Source: Ooceraea biroi (Eukaryota; Arthropoda; Insecta; Hymenoptera; Formicidae). Taken from it: a stretch of DNA of 64,000 bases. Below, in pieces: positions 58,741 through 64,000 of this stretch. The notes below the pieces were generated by a model. The model was not told where the DNA came from. It was given only the letters and a program-made list of their open reading frames with translations, and made no database searches. The stretch lies in assembly GCF_003672135.1 (NCBI RefSeq), contig NC_039514.1, forward strand, positions 1,860,001-1,924,000, given 5' to 3'. Positions within the stretch are counted from its first letter, which is position 1. Each line of letters opens with the position of its first letter. The translations under genes were made by a program, and so were the position numbers.

Positions 58741-59600
58741 GTTCGCGGACACGTGCGCTGCCCTTCCTACCTATGCACACCCTCACTTACACATTCTAAC
58801 TTGTACCTCGTCACGCGCCAGATTGGTGCGCAAAAGACTAGCCCGTTGCAACCGCATATCGTCCGCTTATGTAACTCTTATCTCGTAAGTGTCGCAACAA
58901 TTGGTCCAATTTGTTGCAAGTGCCAAATGGAGCGAGCGCCGGCCCGTGCGCCCATTCACAAATGTCGGCAGGATGAAAATGAAACGTCGGTCATGTCCTT
59001 CGTTGGAGGACGCATGTCGCCTTCAGGCGATGCTCGATCGCCTTGCGGAATAAGAGACAACACGTTACAGTGCAGTGCGGTGCGGTGCGATGCGACGCGA
59101 CGTAAAGTGGCATGGCGTGCGATGGTATGGTCTTTAACCATCATGGCTCGAAGAAAGAAAGGAGGAGGAGAAGACCTGTTCTGTATTCCGCATCTCAAAT
59201 GAATTATGGGCGACGAGGTGCCGTGGTGCGGAAAGAAAACACGATCTCTCGTTACGCGTGGCTAAAGATCCGGGAGGCACGGTGGATAAGGACGAGCGGG
59301 AGGAACAAGAAACAAAGGACACGTAGGAGGAATGGTTCGGGTGGATTTTTGCGATGGGAATGGCGGATGTCGATGGTTTTGCCTGCCTTTCCGCGACGTT
59401 CAGCAGCGAAGCAACCAACCAGTCAGCCAACCAACCAACCAACCGGTAGTCGACTCTGTAATAACCGGCGCGATAATCGTTCAGTTTCCGTAATCATCGT
59501 CCTCATCGATCCGCCGATGCGGCGACGGTGGTAGCGATGGTATCGATTGACGGGATACCACGAAGACGGTCTGTTTTGAGGAAGCGGATCGAACGATCGG
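58741..59600. other. Moderately GC-rich block with short simple repeats
   Basis: Contains GCAGTGCGGTGCGGTGCGAT-type repeats at about 59070-59100 and a (CCAA)n run at 59413-59443. No coding gene is supported. Confidence 0.4.
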
Positions 59601-61905
59601 CATTTCTTCTGACCTTTTGGTAAGTATCGACGTGCGACCAGTTCCGTGGAAACACTTGTTTTACACTTTTATCGGATCAGAATAATTCACAGAATATTTT
59701 CGCGATGCATGATTGGACAAGAAGTACACTTTCAGATGAAATACCGACAGCCATGGTGGATTGTGACATACATTTGCGGATACGTATATATCACGGTAGG
59801 CATACGTCGCATACAGAAAACGAGATACAAATCTCTCGAATTATCAATTACACGGATGATCAATTCGTTGGAATGCGAACCCATGGAAATCGTCGATGCT
59901 TAAATCGACATTTCGGTACATTAGGTCAATTATATATTATAGGAATTCTGAGAGTTAACTGTACGTACAAATATTCCAACTATTTTCTAACTGTAAGTTT
60001 GATTTTCGCATGTCTTTTGTGTTTGATTTGGTATCAATCAATTCCACTTGTTAATGCTGTAACAATAACAGAGAATATAACGGTTTCGTGGAAGTTTGCA
60101 CAAAAATTGCACTTTTTTATCCTAGCTCATATAAAGTTTTATAAATAACGATCATTTCACATGGAGCACAATTTACAAAATTGGCATAATTGAGAGGAAA
60201 ACAATTGGCAACATTGCCAAAGCTAGTGGTGATACAAAATATTTTTGCAGCTGCTGAAACCAATGGTAAAACATTGCGTATACGCACAATATGCATTGGT
60301 TTGGCGCAGGTTTCAACATAAGTATTATATAATTGCATAAATATCATGAAAAGAAATCGTCAGAAATAAACTATTATCAAGAATAATTGTAAGTAACTGA
60401 AAAGTAAATTAGGTAACTGAAGTAATTAATAATATGAAGCAAAATTCGTTGGAAATTACTTCTTATTTGAAATATATTTAGCCGTTCACAATTTCCCATG
60501 AGTTTCAATGAGTTTTCCCAGCGGCACTACAATGCGGGCGCTTAAAAACGGTCAGTAGTAATAACGTGCAAGATAACGATACAATCGCCGGCAGGTTACA
60601 CGTGTTATGATATCCCGCCTTGTTTTTTTCCCGTTTTATCACCGATCGGACCCGCCAATCTATAGAATAAAACTAGGGGAAAAAATATAATAGCGCACCG
60701 AGAGAGAGATGAAGGAATGTCTATAACTATCGTGAAGAATTCCCTCGTATAACTCCGATAAAACGCGTTGCGTAAGAAGTGTCGAATCATAAAATCGCGC
60801 GGAATCTCTGTCGCGCTCGTCGCCAACACGCTGCCGCCTCCACTGCCGCGCAGAAAAGGGATCGCGTTTAACATGCGAGTGGCGTTGTAATTGGCACGTC
60901 TCGCCGAGCTCTCTTTCGAGGTTAGAAGTGCAATGCACTGTTGCGTTCGCTGTGCAGTGGCATCGGTATATCGACGGAATGCTCATTCTAATGTAATGCC
61001 ATCCGTCAGGTAAACGTGCGCGTCGTTGTGCATCGCATGCGTAAAGAAAGGACGCAGAATGGATGAGTTTATCGTATAGATGCAAAAATATTGAGTTCCT
61101 TTTCTAAAAAAAATTACACTGGTTTCTTCATAAATAAAACGTTTAATCGTTTATGTAATTGACTTCATTTTATGTAAGCTTTCGCAGATTTCGGAACATC
61201 GTCAGGCTTTATCGTAAGAACGACTTTTATCGCTGAGGAACAAAGATGCGTGATTTTATAAGTTTTGTGAAACGTAAACTCTTTTATAAATAAAACAGAA
61301 TGATAATTATTATGGAGCAATATTTGAAGAATGTGAAGAATGCGAAGAGAGATGTTCTAATCTTTGATGATATTTAATTATACAGCCGCATTTTATAAAA
61401 ATTTTAAAATAAAACCGCTGTGAAAGGAGTTCCAGGCATCGTTTTTTTCGTCTATCAACTTTTCGAAAAATTTTTGAAATATTACACGTTACACTTTCTG
61501 CATTAGTTTAAACCACGTTGGTTTAACTCTCAAGCATATATTATTCAAAGATAATCGATTATGATTGAAATGGCTTCAGATGAAGATTATGAAAGAGTCA
61601 ACTTCAAACTGGTCCTACGACTCGTCACGATTACATCTACAAACGTTATCGTCACATTTACGTAAATCAGTGGGATTTTTTTTAGCGCGATTCGACATGC
61701 TTGAACGGAGGTCATTCGGTGCACGCTTATCTAGATAACTCTCATCTTTCACAACGTTGTCCTTAATCTTAAGCTTAACTCAGACAAGGAGCCCATCTGT
61801 GCAACTCGTGTTTGCGTGGTCGCGATTCGTGGTCTGCGAGTGGAGCAGATTGGGTTAGGCGAAACGGAGCGTTACGCAACTCGACGATCATGTCACCGAG
61901 TGAAT
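59601..61905. other. Non-coding sequence, no gene recognised
   Basis: AT-rich with a GC-richer patch at 60750-61070. Open frames are short and overlapping on both strands. Nothing else seen. Confidence 0.4.
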
Positions 61906-62057
61906 GGTCGCATTCAGCGCACACAACAGTTGCGGGAGCGCTCAGTAATTAGTGTTTATGGTTGGACTATACCTTCAGATTTAAAGGAAATAAATCTACA
62001 GGAATGTACCGATAGCAGTAAGCGCACACTCAACTGTTGTGTGCGCTGAATGCGGCC
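61906..62057. mobile_element. MITE-like element with 24-bp perfect inverted repeat
   Basis: About 152 bp. The bases 61909-61932 and 62031-62054 are perfect reverse complements (CGCATTCAGCGCACACAACAGTTG as a 24-mer core, given here only to identify positions by its first bases CGCATTCAGC). The outer ends are GGTCGC on the left and GGCCGC when the right end is read in reverse. The trinucleotide AAT flanks both ends, a possible 3-bp target-site duplication as in PIF/Harbinger or ISL2EU-like elements. Internal words AGCGCTCAGTAATT recur in the element at 56601. Confidence 0.75.
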
Positions 62058-62850
62058 AATGAAACTGGCTTGAATCCATGAAACCGAGAGCCCTTACGAG
62101 AGTTATCACGGCTGCTTCTATCTCGATGCGACTCGGACGCACCTCCAAGGGTTTCTGGAGAGGACAGAACGTCATCGGTTAGGTGAAGATACGACTGAAA
62201 AAATCGTTTCTTCGACGAACGTATCGCCGCATTTGCGGTATAATTATATCATCGTTCACATGTGCTTGCCTATCGGCGGTCGTCGACGGTGTAACCTTCA
62301 ACTTTGAACTTTAGAAATAATCCCTCTGTGCGTCACATCATGCCATGTTTCTTACATCATAATTTCCTAAAAATAGTTCTACATAATTTTAATGCACAAA
62401 AAATAGTTTACATATGTATGTTTAATGATAGTAGCGTGTAATGGTCAATATTCTTTGTGGGAAATTTGAATAATTTTTCCTGCGTACATACATACTTCTT
62501 GGATCGTAGAAACTATATATTAGACATCACGTTATGCATTATAAACAGTATCTTTACGAATCACATTTAGCTAAAAGTTATTGCGTTAAACTTTGCAAAA
62601 CTCGAAGTACTTTGGACTCTAGATTGTCCGTCAATACAATATCAATCATTCTGGGCAAATATACGTGTCCGGTTTGCTTTATATTATTAGTTTAACTATT
62701 TAACTATTTGAAACTGACAGACACATATATATAATGAGATTGCATTTCATATATAGATAACTGCTGTACAATAACAAACATCTTTTTATGCTCTTGTATT
62801 TGAATTTTCCGGTTTAACCTGGTGTGTTTATAAAGCGGAATGCGGAGAAC
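62058..62850. other. Non-coding AT-rich sequence
   Basis: No gene or element recognised. Confidence 0.4.
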
Positions 62851-63400
62851 TAGAAATCAACGAGACGTAGCGAATAGCGCGTGGCTAGCGCGCGGTGTCG
62901 AGCTACGCGGCGGAATGCGTGAAGTACCGCAACACGTGGCGGCGACTGAACTTTGCGCCGCGAGAATAAAAGGCATGCGTGCGCGCGCGAGTATAATCTA
63001 TACGGCGATATCACGATGACGATGGACTTTTCGAAGACGTGTCCATCCGTCGGTGTCACGCGCGCGCGCTCACGTATACACGCACACACGGAGCGTGTGT
63101 AGCGCGAGAAACGTGCACGCCTCCGCCGCTTCTTCTCTCCGTTGCCCGTTTCAGGTCGGTCGATGATCGCGCGAGTGTGTGGGTGAGCTGTGCGTACATA
63201 CCTGCGTGCGTGCATGCGTTCGTGCGTGCGATAATGTGCGCAACGGCGTAGATGCTGTTGACCTTGCGTTAAAAGCGCTATCGAATCTGCGTGTAACATT
63301 TAGCGACTGTCAGGAGCGTAACATTTTCCGACGGCAAAGCGACGGAGAGCTGCGTAAACGGCCGACACGCGGGACGTTATGAGCACGTCATGTTACACGT
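62851..63400. promoter_or_regulatory. CpG-rich block with GCGC and GTGC runs
   Basis: High density of CpG, including a CGCGCGCGC run near 63060 and a GTGCGTGC repeat near 63205-63225. It could be a promoter or CpG island. There is no coding support. Confidence 0.25.
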
Positions 63401-64000
63401 TAATGCGGGTTATCGTCGTTATCTGTGTAACCGAGAGCTCTCCATTAGGCTGTGAATAGTCGAGTAAGTTGCCACACGAATAGTCGAATAACAGCGTAAT
63501 AGTATAGAATGTGTGTATACGCGAGCGTGTACGAGGTTACCGGATGATGGAAAACTGTTGTTGCGATATTAATGTTAATGTAAAGCATTGTTGTTACTAC
63601 GAAAAATTTATGTATTCGTGTTGTACTTTGTTCGGAAGAATTTCATTAATTATTATAAAAGTAAACTATCAAATAAAAGAACATTTATCGATTTGTACGT
63701 GTGATTTTGATGCAATTTTGACAATTTGGGTTTTACACATAGGGAAACTCGTTAAAAGAGAAGTAATCGATTAATTAATTTGAACAATTTACAGCGTTTT
63801 CTTTGAAGAGTTGTTGGAAAAAGTTTGTTCACTTTTGCAAAATTTATTACCAATTATTTTCGAAATATAATGAATATTAATATTGCTATTAAGAATTCAT
63901 GTTTCGATGAGACTTAGGAATATAGTTAAAAACATGTTTCATCGCGCTATTCATCGTACATTGCTAATTACCTATATAGATTGTTTATCCAATGCTTATG
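63401..64000. other. Non-coding sequence at the right edge
   Basis: Becomes strongly AT-rich after 63550. A short open frame at 63511-63774 has no recognisable product. Confidence 0.4.

Noticed and set aside
1..64000. CRISPR arrays, operons, prokaryotic or viral genes
   Set aside because: Nothing of the kind is seen; all supported genes are eukaryotic with spliceosomal introns.

Overview
The window looks like nuclear DNA from an insect, most likely a hymenopteran such as an ant. It is AT-rich with scattered GC- and CpG-rich blocks, has spliceosomal introns and many microsatellites, carries small decayed DNA transposons, and encodes insect-type proteins (Split ends, a short peptidoglycan recognition protein, tandem tetraspanins). 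The order assignment is inference. Gene models were built by joining exons by hand at GT/AG sites and checking reading phase.

Layout. At 394-475 there is a tRNA-Ser(UGA) on the minus strand. Two tetraspanin genes follow head to tail on the plus strand: the first (886-3298) lacks its first exon, which must lie left of the window, and the second (4684-8888) is complete. The exons they share have the same phases and nearly the same lengths, so they are tandem duplicates. Converging on the second is an ALKBH4-type 2-oxoglutarate dioxygenase (11000-9535, minus); the two polyadenylation signals are only about 10 bases apart. Upstream of ALKBH4 lie two related inverted-repeat elements with perfect 8-bp target-site duplications (11471-11715 and 11750-12592). 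Next come a secreted, non-catalytic PGRP (12996-14194, plus) and, just after it, a possible two-exon gene for a small cysteine-rich secreted protein (14365-14779, plus). A microsatellite-rich stretch (14.8-18.0 kb) follows.

The main gene is split ends (spen) on the minus strand, from 36805 down to its stop at 18083. Twelve coding exons encode the rest of RRM1, RRM2-4, a huge disordered middle (one exon of 9.3 kb) and the C-terminal SPOC domain, about 4,430 residues. The first coding exon (start of RRM1) was not found in the window.

From 36.8 kb to the right end no protein-coding gene could be supported. Part of this is expected to be spen's first intron. It contains GC/CpG-rich blocks that could be promoters or untranslated first exons, two related ~150-bp palindromic MITE-like elements, a hAT-type terminus, a 185-bp tandem duplication and other repeats. 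The spen intron at 32.4-36.5 kb contains a minisatellite with a 112-bp higher-order period.

The genes do not form one pathway. The PGRP belongs to innate immunity, the tetraspanins are membrane organisers with lysosomal-type tail motifs, ALKBH4 is a demethylase-family enzyme, and Spen is a nuclear corepressor scaffold. I saw no convincing new multi-gene system. The best candidates for novelty are the twin 8-bp-TSD elements, the small secreted cysteine-rich gene and the higher-order minisatellite.
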